A stretch of DNA of 64,000 nt, taken from an uncultured Bacilli bacterium. Lineage in GTDB: Bacteria; Bacillota_I; Bacilli_A; RF39; UBA660. Shown here piece after piece: positions 50,414 through 59,065 of the stretch (the stretch's first letter is position 1; each line of letters begins with the position of its first letter). The position numbers and the translations under genes were made by a program. The notes beneath the pieces were generated by a model. It was not told the DNA's origin and made no database searches. It was given only the letters and a program-made list of their open reading frames with translations. The stretch lies in contig CAKOPN010000001.1 of the NCBI GenBank assembly GCA_934100165.1, positions 1 through 64,000 of the forward strand, written 5' to 3'.

Positions 50414-52212
50414 TATTCTTCATCCATAGATAAAACACTCATAAATGCCTCCTGTGGAAGCTCAACACTACCAACCTGTTTCATCCTTTTCTTTCCTTCT
50501 TTTTGCTTTTCAAGTAACTTTCTTTTTCTAGTTATATCCCCACCATAACATTTAGCAAGTACATCTTTTCTAAGTGCTTTAACTGTTTCTCTTGCAATAA
50601 CATGATTACCAAGAGAAGCTTGTATCGGTACTTCAAAAAGCTGTCTTGGAATAGACTTTCTAAGGCTTTCAACAATTGCGCGTCCCCTTTGATATGCAAA
50701 ATCCTTATGTACAATTATACTAAGTGCATCAATAACTTCACCATTAAGAAGTATATCCATCTTAACTAAATCACTTGGTTTATATCCGATAAAGTCATAA
50801 TCAAATGATGCATAACCTTTCGTATAAGATTTAAGTTTATCAAAAAAATCATACACAATTTCAGAAAGAGGTATTTCATAATGAATATTAACTCTAGTTG
50901 GGTCAATATATTCCATATTTACATAATTACCTCTTTTATTTTGACAAAGCTCCATAATTGGTCCTATATACTCACTAGGTGTAAAAATATTTGTTTTTAT
51001 ATAAGGTTCACGTACTTCTTTTAAAAGAGTTTTGTCAGGAAGCTTATTTGGAGAATCTACAAATATAACATCACCGTTAGTAAGATACGCCTCATACACT
51101 ACTGATGGTGCTGTTGTAATAACGTCAATATTAAACTCACGCATGATTCTTTCTTTTATTATGTCCAAATGTAAAAGTCCCAAAAATCCGCATCTAAAAC
51201 CAAACCCAAGTGCAGTAGAAGTTTCCGGTTCAAAGACAAGTGATGCATCATTTAATTTTAATTTGCTAAGTGCTTCTCTTAAATCTTCAAACTTACTAGA
51301 CTCAATAGGGAAAATACCACAAAATACCATAGATTTCATTGGTTTATATCCAGGAAGAGGTTCTTTTGCTTCGTTACCTAAAGCAGTAACAGTATCCCCT
51401 ACTAATACATCTGATATATCTTTAATACTAGCAGAGATAAAGCCAACTTCACCAGCCTTTAATTCTTCTTTTTTAACCTCTTTTGGTGTATTGACAGTTA
51501 AATCAGTAACTTCATATGTCGCACCAGTTTCCATCATTTTTATAACATCTTTAACTTTAAGAACACCATTTACAATACGAACAGAAATTACAACACCACG
51601 ATAAGGATCAAAAATACTATCGAAAATAAGAGCTTGCAAAGGCTCTGAGTAATCTCCTTTTGGAGGAGGTATTAACTCTACTATCTTATCAAGTAATTTA
51701 TCAACACCCTCACCTGTCTTAGCACTCGTAAGGACTATATCTTCGTCTTTGAAGCCAATTAAATCCATAAGTTCTTTTTTTACTTTAGGTATGTCAGCAT
51801 TAGGAAGATCTATTTTATTTATAACCGGTATTATAACAAGATCATTTTCAAGTGCTAAATAAAGGTTAGCAAGTGTCTGAGCTTCTATTCCTTGTGCAGC
51901 ATCAACAACAAGTATTGCACCTTCACAAGAAGCAAGACTACGTGAGACTTCATAAGAAAAATCAACATGTCCTGGTGTATCTATTAAATTAAGATTATAT
52001 TCTTCATTTTTATAATGATAAGTTAATGATGCAGTATTAAGTTTTATTGTAATACCACGTTCTCTTTCAATATCCATGCTATCTAAAAGCTGTGCTTTAG
52101 CTTCCCTTTTACTAACTGCATTAGTAAGTTCAAGAATACGATCTGCCAAAGTACTTTTACCATGATCTATATGTGCTATTATTGAAAAATTTCTTATGTG
52201 TAACATGTCCAT
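50413..52212 (-). CDS. lepA: elongation factor 4 (LepA)
   Basis: 599 aa from ATG 52212, 4 nt after GGTGAT; earlier in-frame starts (TTG, GTG, ATG) overlap that SD. GTPase domain with AHIDHGKSTLADRI, DTPGHVDF, NKIDLPNAD; LepA-specific C-terminus with AKCYGGDITRKRKLLEKQKEGKKRMKQVG. Back-translocating/biogenesis GTPase of the ribosome. First gene of the run ending at tmk. Confidence 0.96.
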   Translation of the reverse strand: MDMLHIRNFSIIAHIDHGKSTLADRILELTNAVSKREAKAQLLDSMDIERERGITIKLNTASLTYHYKNEEYNLNLIDTPGHVDFSYEVSRSLASCEGAILVVDAAQGIEAQTLANLYLALENDLVIIPVINKIDLPNADIPKVKKELMDLIGFKDEDIVLTSAKTGEGVDKLLDKIVELIPPPKGDYSEPLQALIFDSIFDPYRGVVISVRIVNGVLKVKDVIKMMETGATYEVTDLTVNTPKEVKKEELKAGEVGFISASIKDISDVLVGDTVTALGNEAKEPLPGYKPMKSMVFCGIFPIESSKFEDLREALSKLKLNDASLVFEPETSTALGFGFRCGFLGLLHLDIIKERIMREFNIDVITTAPSVVYEAYLTNGDVIFVDSPNKLPDKTLLKEVREPYIKTNIFTPSEYIGPIMELCQNKRGNYVNMEYIDPTRVNIHYEIPLSEIVYDFFDKLKSYTKGYASFDYDFIGYKPSDLVKMDILLNGEVIDALSIIVHKDFAYQRGRAIVESLRKSIPRQLFEVPIQASLGNHVIARETVKALRKDVLAKCYGGDITRKRKLLEKQKEGKKRMKQVGSVELPQEAFMSVLSMDEE

Positions 52213-52229
52213 ATTCATCACCAATAATT

Positions 52230-52259
52230 ATTATAAATGCAATAAATAGATATAGTCAA
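52230..52259 (-). promoter_or_regulatory. sigma-A promoter of the lepA run
   Basis: On the - strand TTGACT (52259-52254), 18-bp spacer, TATAAT (52235-52230). Confidence 0.75.
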
Positions 52260-52275
52260 TGTAAAACAAAAGATA

Positions 52276-52304
52276 TTGATTAAATACTCTTTTAATAGTA
52301 AAAT
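52276..52304 (+). promoter_or_regulatory. sigma-A promoter of yidD
   Basis: TTGATT (52276-52281), 17-bp spacer, TAAAAT (52299-52304). Confidence 0.7.
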
Positions 52305-52328
52305 ATTACTAGTAAAGGTTAAGAAAAT

Positions 52329-52556
52329 ATGAAAAAACTACTAATCAAATGTATTAAATTATATCAAAAAATACCTTTTAAGAGTCATAGCTATTGTAAA
52401 TTTCAACCAACCTGTTCAAACTATGCAATAATGGCTCTTAATGAATATGGAACAATTAAAGGTTCTTACCTTTCTATAAAAAGAATATTAAGGTGTAATC
52501 CATTTAACAAAAAATGTGGTTATGATCCCTTACCAATGAAGGAGAAAAAAATATGA
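52329..52556 (+). CDS. yidD: membrane protein insertion efficiency factor YidD
   Basis: 75 aa with the complete family pattern C-x-F-x-PTCSNYAIMALNEYGTIKGSYLSIKRILRCNPF...GYDPLP. YidD assists YidC-dependent membrane insertion. It is separate from the usual rnpA-yidC cluster and overlaps the next lipoprotein gene by 4 bp (ATGA-type), implying translational coupling. Confidence 0.93.
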   Translation: MKKLLIKCIKLYQKIPFKSHSYCKFQPTCSNYAIMALNEYGTIKGSYLSIKRILRCNPFNKKCGYDPLPMKEKKI

Positions 52557-53425
52557 AAAAATTAAAATTATTAACACTCTTTATCGCTGTTTTATTTATT
52601 TTTACCGGATGTAATATTTTTAAAATGGATACTATGGAGGGAATAGACATTATAACAACTAATTACTCGCTAGAATTTATAACAAAAAGCTTATATGGAA
52701 AACACGCAATAATAAATTCTATTTATCCAGATGGAACAGATACTAAAAACTATACAATCAATGATAAAATGTTAGACAATTATAGTAAAGAGGATTTGTT
52801 TATTTATGCTAGCTATGGTGATGATAAAGATATAGCAGTATCTCTTCTAAATAGAAACAAAAAGCTTTTAATAATTGATGGAAGTCTAGGAATGAGTCCA
52901 GATTATTTAGAAGAACTTTGGCTTGATCCATCAAACCTACTAATGGTTGCACAAAATATAAAGAATGGTTTAACAGAATACATAAATAGTAATTATTTAA
53001 TAAAAGAAGTTGAAGCAAACTATGACGACTTAAAATTAAAATTATCAGAACTTGATGCTGAAATAAAGTTAACTGCAGAGAACGCTACTTCAAAAACTAT
53101 TGTAAGTGCAACTAAATCATTAAATTATTTAAAGAAGTATGGATTTGACGTTATATCGTTAGATGATGATAATACTTCTATTGAAAAATCCTTAAAAGAA
53201 GTAAATGACATGATTAAAAACAGTTCAATAAAATATATTTATACATTAGAAAATACAACTGATAATGATACAGTTAAAAGTATTCTTGAAAATAACTCAA
53301 GTGTTGAAGAAATAAAGTTAAAAAGATTAGACAGTATAACAACAGATGAAAGAAACGCTAATGAAGATTACTTCTTTTTAATGAATTACAATATAGAACA
53401 ATTGAAGAAAGAAACTTATAAATAA
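52553..53425 (+). CDS. ZnuA/TroA-like lipoprotein lacking metal-binding histidines
   Basis: 290 aa. Lipoprotein signal with FTGC (Cys20). The body follows cluster A-I metal-binding proteins: IDIITTNYSLEFITKSLYG, DLFIYASYG, LEELWLDPSNLLMVAQNIKNGL (family DPH-x-WLDP), and IKNSSIKYIYTLE with the conserved Glu. But the His ligands are gone: HDYEPT-type is KNYTIN, DPHVWL is LEELWL, and the third His region is SATKSLNYL. Only one His remains in the mature part (GKHAI). No permease or ATPase genes are adjacent. Probably a repurposed binding protein. Confidence 0.75.
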   Translation: MKKLKLLTLFIAVLFIFTGCNIFKMDTMEGIDIITTNYSLEFITKSLYGKHAIINSIYPDGTDTKNYTINDKMLDNYSKEDLFIYASYGDDKDIAVSLLNRNKKLLIIDGSLGMSPDYLEELWLDPSNLLMVAQNIKNGLTEYINSNYLIKEVEANYDDLKLKLSELDAEIKLTAENATSKTIVSATKSLNYLKKYGFDVISLDDDNTSIEKSLKEVNDMIKNSSIKYIYTLENTTDNDTVKSILENNSSVEEIKLKRLDSITTDERNANEDYFFLMNYNIEQLKKETYK

Positions 53426-53430
53426 TAAAT

Positions 53431-53470
53431 AAAAAGACTTACATTCAAGTTCGCGTAAGTCTTTTTTATT
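53431..53470. terminator. terminator between the lipoprotein gene and tkt
   Basis: AAAGACTTAC (53433-53442) pairs with GTAAGTCTTT (53455-53464), T run on the + strand and A run upstream for the - strand, so likely bidirectional. Confidence 0.85.
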
Positions 53471-53482
53471 TGGCTAAATATT

Positions 53483-55459
53483 TTATTTTAATAATTTTTC
53501 TATGTCTTTTGTTATTTTATTTACAGTAAATCCATATTTTCTTAGAACATCTTCTCTTTTACCACTAGCTCCAAAAGTATCAATAGTAAACAAATAATCA
53601 TCGTTTTTAACATATTTATACCAAGAAAGTGATGATGATGCTTCTATTACAAATGTCTTAACAGAAGCTGGTAAAATCTCTCTTTTATAACTTTCTTCAT
53701 TTTTTTCAAACCTAGACATAGAAGGCATACTTACAACTCTAACACTGTACCCCTTCTCTAAAAGTGCATCATAAACTTTAATAGCAAGTTCTACTTCTTC
53801 TCCAGATGAAATAATAACTGCTTCCAAGTCCTTCTTCTCTTTCCTAACTATATATGCACCTTTAATAACATCACTACTGCTAGTATTTTCATCAATAGTT
53901 ACTTTATTTCTACCAAGTACAATAGCTGCTGGCTTTCTAAGTTCTAAAACAGCTTTATAAGCACCTATTGTCTCATTAGCATCAGCAGGTCTATAAACAT
54001 CAAAATTAGGCATACAACGAAGTGCAGCAAGTTGTTCAACAGGTTCATGTGTTGGTCCATCCTCCCCTACACTAATAGAATCGTGGGAGAAAACATATAT
54101 AACTGGTAAATCCATAAGAGCACTAAGTCTTATTCCTGGTTTTAAAAAGTCAGAAAAAGCAAAGAATGTTGATACAAATGGAGTAATGTTTGAAAGCGCC
54201 ATTCCATTAGCAATTGAAGCCATAGCATTCTCTCTTACACCAAAATTGATATTTCGTCCATTAGGAGTTGATGCACTAAAATCTAATGTATTATTTATTC
54301 TAGCCATAGTAGATTTTGAAACATCCGCACTACCACCAAGTAAAAACGGATAAGTCTCTGCAACAGAGTTTATTATTTTTCCTGATACATTTCTAGTAGA
54401 ATCTTTACCATCTGTAGGGTATACATAATTTATATTACTAATCTTTACAGGAAGTTTATTATTCATATACAAGTCAAAATCTCTTCTTAGATTTTCATCC
54501 ATAGAAAGAATCTTCTCATTCCAAGCAGTAATACAATCTTTATTACGCTCACAGATCCTTTCTCTCATTGCATCTTTTGCTTCCAAAGATATTGCAAAAG
54601 GTACTTCACGTAATCCAAGAGTATTTTTTATAGAAACAATATCCTCTTCATCAAGTGGACTACCATGTACCAAAGATGTACCTTGATTTTTGCTATATTT
54701 ACCAATAGTAGTTTTAATTTCAATTAACGTAGGTTTATCGTTAGAATCAGACTTAGCTTTTTCTATAGCATCATTTATGCCATCTAAATCTTCGCTATCA
54801 GAGACTAAAATATAATTCCAGTTCATAGATTCAAATCGTTCTTTAATATTTTCATCAAAAGAAGTTTTTAAAGCTCCATCAAGAGTTACATTGTTTGAAT
54901 CATAAAGCACTATAAGTTTATTTAATCCCAAATTACCAGCAATAGATGAAGCTTCATAGCTTACACCTTCCATAAGATCACCATCGCCGCATAAAACATA
55001 TGTGTAATGATTGATAATATCCTTTCCAAAGTATTGTCTTAAATAACACTCGCTAATCGCCATTCCAACACTAGTGGCAAACCCTTCACCAAGAGGGCCT
55101 GTTGTAACATCAACACCTTTTGTAACACCATATTCAGGATGCCCCGGAGTAAGAGAATCAAGAGTTCTAAACTTTTTAATTTCATCAAAAGGAATGTCAA
55201 AACCAGCCATAAAAAGAGTTGCATACAAAAGCGCTGAACCATGACCACTTGACATAACAAATCTATCTCTGTCTACCCACTTATCATTTTCAATATCAAT
55301 TTTCATATGGTTAGCATAAAGAGTTGCAATTATTGGTGCTGCTCCTAAAACTATACCAGGATGACCACTTTTTGCTTCGTTTATCATATCAATTCCAAGT
55401 ACTCTTATATTGTCAATAATTTTCTTTAAGTTAGTATCTTCTTCTTTCTTTGAAGCCAT
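53483..55459 (-). CDS. tkt: transketolase
   Basis: 658 aa. ThDP site GDGDLMEGVSYEA...NNVT, N-terminal SGHPGIVLGAAPI, HGS loops (SSGHGSALLY, TSLVHGSPL), pyrimidine-domain GVRENAMASIANGMAL and HDSISVGEDGPTHEPVEQLA, C-terminal VRVVSMPSMSRFE. Non-oxidative pentose phosphate enzyme. It follows a Cof-type HAD gene by 9 bp as a two-gene unit. In Bacillus tkt precedes sirA-yneF; here they are 46 kb apart. Confidence 0.96.
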   Translation of the reverse strand: MASKKEEDTNLKKIIDNIRVLGIDMINEAKSGHPGIVLGAAPIIATLYANHMKIDIENDKWVDRDRFVMSSGHGSALLYATLFMAGFDIPFDEIKKFRTLDSLTPGHPEYGVTKGVDVTTGPLGEGFATSVGMAISECYLRQYFGKDIINHYTYVLCGDGDLMEGVSYEASSIAGNLGLNKLIVLYDSNNVTLDGALKTSFDENIKERFESMNWNYILVSDSEDLDGINDAIEKAKSDSNDKPTLIEIKTTIGKYSKNQGTSLVHGSPLDEEDIVSIKNTLGLREVPFAISLEAKDAMRERICERNKDCITAWNEKILSMDENLRRDFDLYMNNKLPVKISNINYVYPTDGKDSTRNVSGKIINSVAETYPFLLGGSADVSKSTMARINNTLDFSASTPNGRNINFGVRENAMASIANGMALSNITPFVSTFFAFSDFLKPGIRLSALMDLPVIYVFSHDSISVGEDGPTHEPVEQLAALRCMPNFDVYRPADANETIGAYKAVLELRKPAAIVLGRNKVTIDENTSSSDVIKGAYIVRKEKKDLEAVIISSGEEVELAIKVYDALLEKGYSVRVVSMPSMSRFEKNEESYKREILPASVKTFVIEASSSLSWYKYVKNDDYLFTIDTFGASGKREDVLRKYGFTVNKITKDIEKLLK

Positions 55460-55468
55460 AATTACCTC

Positions 55469-56281
55469 CTATTTGGTTATTTCATCATATAATTGTTCAA
55501 GAATAATAGCTACTCCATCTTTTTCATTTGATAGAGTAACAACATTGGCAACTACTTTAAGTTTATCAGTTGCATTAGCCATAGCCACTTTTACTTTTAC
55601 AAAATTCAAAAGTTCAATATCATTATCAGAATCACCAACAGCCATAGTTTTAGTATAATCAATATTAAAATAATCACACAAATACCTTGCTGCTACACCT
55701 TTTGATACATCAGAATTAGTAATATCATAAAAAAGTAAGCCAGATGGATTAGTAATATTTTTTGATTTATTTATTATTCTAAGTTCACCGTTAGCACTTA
55801 AATCTCTTCTAAATAACTTCATGTTATTTAAAGAAGATGACTCTATAATGACCTGTGAAATTTTCAAAGAGTTAAGACTAATCAAATCTTTTTGATAAAT
55901 TAAGCCAGTATCTTCTTCAAGTTTATTTGTATAACACTTATTAAATACATTAGCAGTAAAGAAAAGATTATACTTTTTAACAAGTTCACTTAAAAACATT
56001 ATATTAACAGAAGAAATAGCATTATTATATATAACTTCGTTTGTGTTAACATTATATATTTCTGCTCCATTTGATGATATAACATATCCACCAGACAAAA
56101 ATTGTTTGTTAATCAAAGCAGTATGGCTAAGACTTCTTCCCGTTGTGAAAATAATCTTAATACCTTTTTCCTCTAATTTCTTAAGTATTTTTCTACAACG
56201 TTCACTTACTTTTTTCTCATTATTTCTAAGTGTTCCATCCAAATCTAAAAAAATTATTTTTACATCTTTCATCTTCTTCAC
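55469..56281 (-). CDS. HAD-superfamily (Cof-type) phosphatase
   Basis: 270 aa. Motifs FLDLDGTLRNNEKKV (nucleophile Asp), FTTGRSLSHTAL, SNGAEIYN, and KTMAVGDSDNDIELLNFVKVKVAMANA, all typical of Cof-type HAD-IIB phosphatases. Substrate unknown. A TTTACT-N17-TATTAT promoter upstream (about 56300-56330) would drive it with tkt. Confidence 0.88.
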   Translation of the reverse strand: MKKMKDVKIIFLDLDGTLRNNEKKVSERCRKILKKLEEKGIKIIFTTGRSLSHTALINKQFLSGGYVISSNGAEIYNVNTNEVIYNNAISSVNIMFLSELVKKYNLFFTANVFNKCYTNKLEEDTGLIYQKDLISLNSLKISQVIIESSSLNNMKLFRRDLSANGELRIINKSKNITNPSGLLFYDITNSDVSKGVAARYLCDYFNIDYTKTMAVGDSDNDIELLNFVKVKVAMANATDKLKVVANVVTLSNEKDGVAIILEQLYDEITK

Positions 56282-56369
56282 CTAGCCTATCTACAAATAA
56301 TATAATACAATAAATAGTAAAAATAGTAAACCAAAAGTATATTAGGATAAGTAAAGCAAAGTAAAATTT

Positions 56370-56942
56370 TTATTTAATTTTAGAAAGTTTCATACAATGT
56401 TCATCATCTGCAAAATCATATTTACTAGAGTTCAGTATTGGAATAGATAAACCTTTACTATCAAGTTTTTCTCTAATCATGCCAACTTCTTTTTTAGCAG
56501 ATTTTTCATCTTTAGAAGTAAATGGGTATCCAATTGCTACAAATTTATCAGTAGGTATTGCATGTCTTGTTTGCACTTCATCAATGCAGTCAGAATATCT
56601 AGCAGGATTATCATCTGATATTATTTTTCTGCTTATTTCGTTATACAGTTCATCATAAGGAATAAAATCGGTATATGTTATATTATCTAAGTCGCCATCT
56701 ATAACAATGCAAAGGCTACCAACTATTATTTCATCATATGATGATCTAAAATCAAAATAATGTACAGGTGGAATCAATACTTTTTGTGATAAGGAAATCC
56801 ATTCGTTGCCGTTAAAAACATTACCATGATCACAAAAAGTGGTGTTAATCATAACTCTTGGCATGATATAGCCACTATCTACAATTTTAAATAATGTATC
56901 TATATTTAAATTTTTAACTCTATGATAAAAGTATGGTTCCAT
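56370..56942 (-). CDS. ADP-ribosyltransferase-like (DarT-fold-like) protein
   Basis: 190 aa. N-terminal YFYHRVKNLNIDTLFKIVDSGYIMPR resembles the H-x3-NL-x2-I-x-K-x-G start of DarT/ART folds; next comes NGNEWISLSQ; then SSYDEIIVGSLCIVID; then CIDEVQTRHAIPTDKFVAIG, which aligns with the DarT motif carrying the catalytic Glu (Q/x-AE-x-LV...IP-x2-I-x-I). It starts 3 bp after the 230-aa gene, so they are co-expressed. No DarG macrodomain is present. The fold assignment is a motif-level inference. Confidence 0.45.
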   Translation of the reverse strand: MEPYFYHRVKNLNIDTLFKIVDSGYIMPRVMINTTFCDHGNVFNGNEWISLSQKVLIPPVHYFDFRSSYDEIIVGSLCIVIDGDLDNITYTDFIPYDELYNEISRKIISDDNPARYSDCIDEVQTRHAIPTDKFVAIGYPFTSKDEKSAKKEVGMIREKLDSKGLSIPILNSSKYDFADDEHCMKLSKIK

Positions 56943-56945
56943 ATA

Positions 56946-57638
56946 TTACATTTTTTTCAGTGTATAAACATATGGTCTATCAGATGAAACATCATAATCC
57001 AAAAGAACACCATTTGTTATACTATTAACCCTTTCTAACATATAATCAGTATCATATATTTTCGTTCTTATATTTAAATTTTGTACCTTACTGCCTGTGT
57101 AATATGCAGTGATTACAAAAGTAGAATCAGTAACTGAAGCTGTCTTTGAAGCACTTAAATACTCATCAGTACTATTCTCCTCATCTAAAGAAACATTACC
57201 ATCAGTGAAAAGTCTAGATTCAGCAGTTTTAGTTCCAGCAAATTCATAATCAAGTTCATACTCATCATCTGGATTAGCAATATCAACGCTAGCTAGATTA
57301 TTAGTTTCTTCATACAGTTCACTAGCAAATTCACATGCAATAAGTATTTTATCAAAAGAACTCGCTAATTTCTTATTTTTTTCAAAAATTCTCTTTCTTT
57401 TTCTTTTAGGTACAGAAAAATGAATTTCACCTTCCTCATCCACAGCCTTTACATATTCGTTTTCTGTAAGCATAGTAATAGGCATAGTCTGTGATTCTGT
57501 CTGAAAATGATATTCACTAAAAATATTACTAATTGCTTCAATGTACATCATAAAATCTTCTACAGTAATAGAAAACTCATCATGATCATTTAAAACAGAA
57601 TATATAGTATCAACCAAGTCTTTTTCTTTAATAATCAT
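56946..57638 (-). CDS. hypothetical partner of the ART-like gene
   Basis: 230 aa from ATG 57638 behind GGGGGAT. Acidic, cytoplasmic. N-terminal ~60 residues helical (EKDLVDTIYSVLNDHDEFSITVEDFMMYIEAISNIF), a basic patch PKRKRKRIFEKNKK, then a beta-rich C-terminal half (SRLFTDGNVS, STFVITAYYTGSKVQNLNIRTKIYD). No family recognised. First gene of the two-gene unit with the ART-like protein. Confidence 0.5.
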   Translation of the reverse strand: MIIKEKDLVDTIYSVLNDHDEFSITVEDFMMYIEAISNIFSEYHFQTESQTMPITMLTENEYVKAVDEEGEIHFSVPKRKRKRIFEKNKKLASSFDKILIACEFASELYEETNNLASVDIANPDDEYELDYEFAGTKTAESRLFTDGNVSLDEENSTDEYLSASKTASVTDSTFVITAYYTGSKVQNLNIRTKIYDTDYMLERVNSITNGVLLDYDVSSDRPYVYTLKKM

Positions 57639-57669
57639 AAAATCCCCCATCATCAAATGAATGCTTTAT

Positions 57670-57698
57670 ATAATACTATTTTTTTTACTTTTTTTCAA
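57670..57698 (-). promoter_or_regulatory. sigma-A promoter of the ART-like operon
   Basis: On the - strand TTGAAA (57698-57693), 17-bp spacer, TATTAT (57675-57670). Confidence 0.7.
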
Positions 57699-57705
57699 GA
57701 GACAT

Positions 57706-57733
57706 TAAAAGGAGTATTGCTACTCCTAAAAAA
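57706..57733 (-). terminator. terminator of the transglutaminase-like gene
   Basis: AGGAGTA (57710-57716) pairs with TACTCCT (57721-57727), loop TTGC; T on both sides depending on strand. Nearly the same sequence recurs as a hairpin at 59032-59053. Confidence 0.7.
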
Positions 57734-57800
57734 TAAAATATTAACTAATAATGTAAAATTTCTCCATTTAATTTTAACATATATATTTCCATTATTATTT

Positions 57801-58889
57801 TTATCTTTTTAATGATTTTATATGACCTTCAATTTTCCTTTTATCTTCAGCAGATAGTGAAGATACCTCGTAAATCTTAGGATAATATTCACTATTATCT
57901 GGAACAAAACCTCTTCTAACGGCATCATCAAATAAAAGATGTTGTGTTGTACAACAGTAGTAAAGTTTATCATCAATAACGGTGCCTAGCCAGCAGTGTG
58001 GACCCAAGGCTGACATTCCACACAAAGTAATAGCATCGATTTTCATATCCCAATTATTTGTCAAAATCCTAAATAATCTTGCTTGCCCTTCACAAACGCC
58101 TCTTCTTCTTATATAAGTTCCATACGGTTTTGACTTCCAATTTTCTTCTGAACGTAATAAATGTTGTTGTCCATCATTGCCATAAAAAGCTTGCTCATCA
58201 GCAAATTTTATATTTAATTTATCTCTGTCAAGAATAAAGTGATATGTTAGCCACACTTTGTCAAAATCTGTTAGTTTATCAACATCATAATGTCTTTCTA
58301 AGCCATCAACATAATGTCTTACCACATGTTTCAATCTATTTGTATCCTCAAGTACATTTGGATCTACTCTATCTTTTATCTTATTCAAAACATAATCACT
58401 TTGCCATAAAAGCTTTTCCTCTGATAATAATATTTTTCCCCTTGCTCTTTCTAATCTCAAATCTTTAATCTCTGTTGGATATCTATCTACTGTCATTTCT
58501 AAAAAAGAGACATCATCATGTTTCCAGTTTATTCTATCCATTATAGTATTATATAAAGGAAATGTTGATTCCGATAATTTAAAATTTATTTTTTTTAAAT
58601 TTAATTTTTGAAGACTTTTCAAAAAGTTTAACCTTAAAGCTACATCATTATCACATGTTATTATGTCTTCATCATAAATTACACATTCAATCGGCAAAGT
58701 GATATCTATATCTTTCATCTCATCTAAATATTTTGCAAAATTATCAAAAGATATAGCAAAAAATAATTGTTTTCTTCCTGGAAGTGATGGTGTGGTAGCA
58801 TTCTGTATCTTATTTCTTCTAGCTGGAAGTGGTGTGGCAACTCGCATATCTAGAACATTTTTCCTTATTACATTATCATATTTATCCAT
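57801..58889 (-). CDS. transglutaminase-like (papain-fold) protein
   Basis: 362 aa from ATG 58889 behind AAGGGAG. The C-terminal half carries a transglutaminase-like core: RRRGVCEGQARLFRIL (Cys nucleophile), GPHCWLGTVIDDKLYYCC (His and Asp). The N-terminal half (FAISFDNFAKYLDEMKDIDITLPIECVIYD) may be a separate beta domain. Family members are peptidases or amide-crosslinking/deamidating enzymes; none has a signal peptide here, so it acts inside the cell. Own promoter and terminator. Confidence 0.65.
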   Translation of the reverse strand: MDKYDNVIRKNVLDMRVATPLPARRNKIQNATTPSLPGRKQLFFAISFDNFAKYLDEMKDIDITLPIECVIYDEDIITCDNDVALRLNFLKSLQKLNLKKINFKLSESTFPLYNTIMDRINWKHDDVSFLEMTVDRYPTEIKDLRLERARGKILLSEEKLLWQSDYVLNKIKDRVDPNVLEDTNRLKHVVRHYVDGLERHYDVDKLTDFDKVWLTYHFILDRDKLNIKFADEQAFYGNDGQQHLLRSEENWKSKPYGTYIRRRGVCEGQARLFRILTNNWDMKIDAITLCGMSALGPHCWLGTVIDDKLYYCCTTQHLLFDDAVRRGFVPDNSEYYPKIYEVSSLSAEDKRKIEGHIKSLKR

Positions 58890-58964
58890 ATTATCTCCCT
58901 TTTTATTATACAACAAAACTTATAGCAACTATTGTTGAATCATCAGCGCAAAAAACATAGGCAG

Positions 58965-58993
58965 ATTATAGCATATTTAAGGGAAAAAGTCAA
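58965..58993 (-). promoter_or_regulatory. sigma-A promoter of the transglutaminase-like gene
   Basis: On the - strand TTGACT (58993-58988), 17-bp spacer ending TGC, TATAAT (58970-58965): extended -10, strong. Confidence 0.85.
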
Positions 58994-59026
58994 TTTATAT
59001 CTATATAATTCATAGTTTTGAATTTA

Positions 59027-59053
59027 AATAAAAGGAGTATATTACTACTCCTT
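59027..59053 (-). terminator. terminator of the phosphoribosyltransferase-LOG operon
   Basis: On the - strand AAGGAGTA (59053-59046) pairs with TACTCCTT (59039-59032), then TTATTT. Confidence 0.65.
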
Positions 59054-59065
59054 GAAATATGCTAA

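Noticed and set aside
58929..58958. Nine-codon ORF (MFFALMIQQ) in the leader of the transglutaminase-like gene
   Set aside because: No Shine-Dalgarno, and no alternative hairpins follow, unlike the leader at 60.6 kb.
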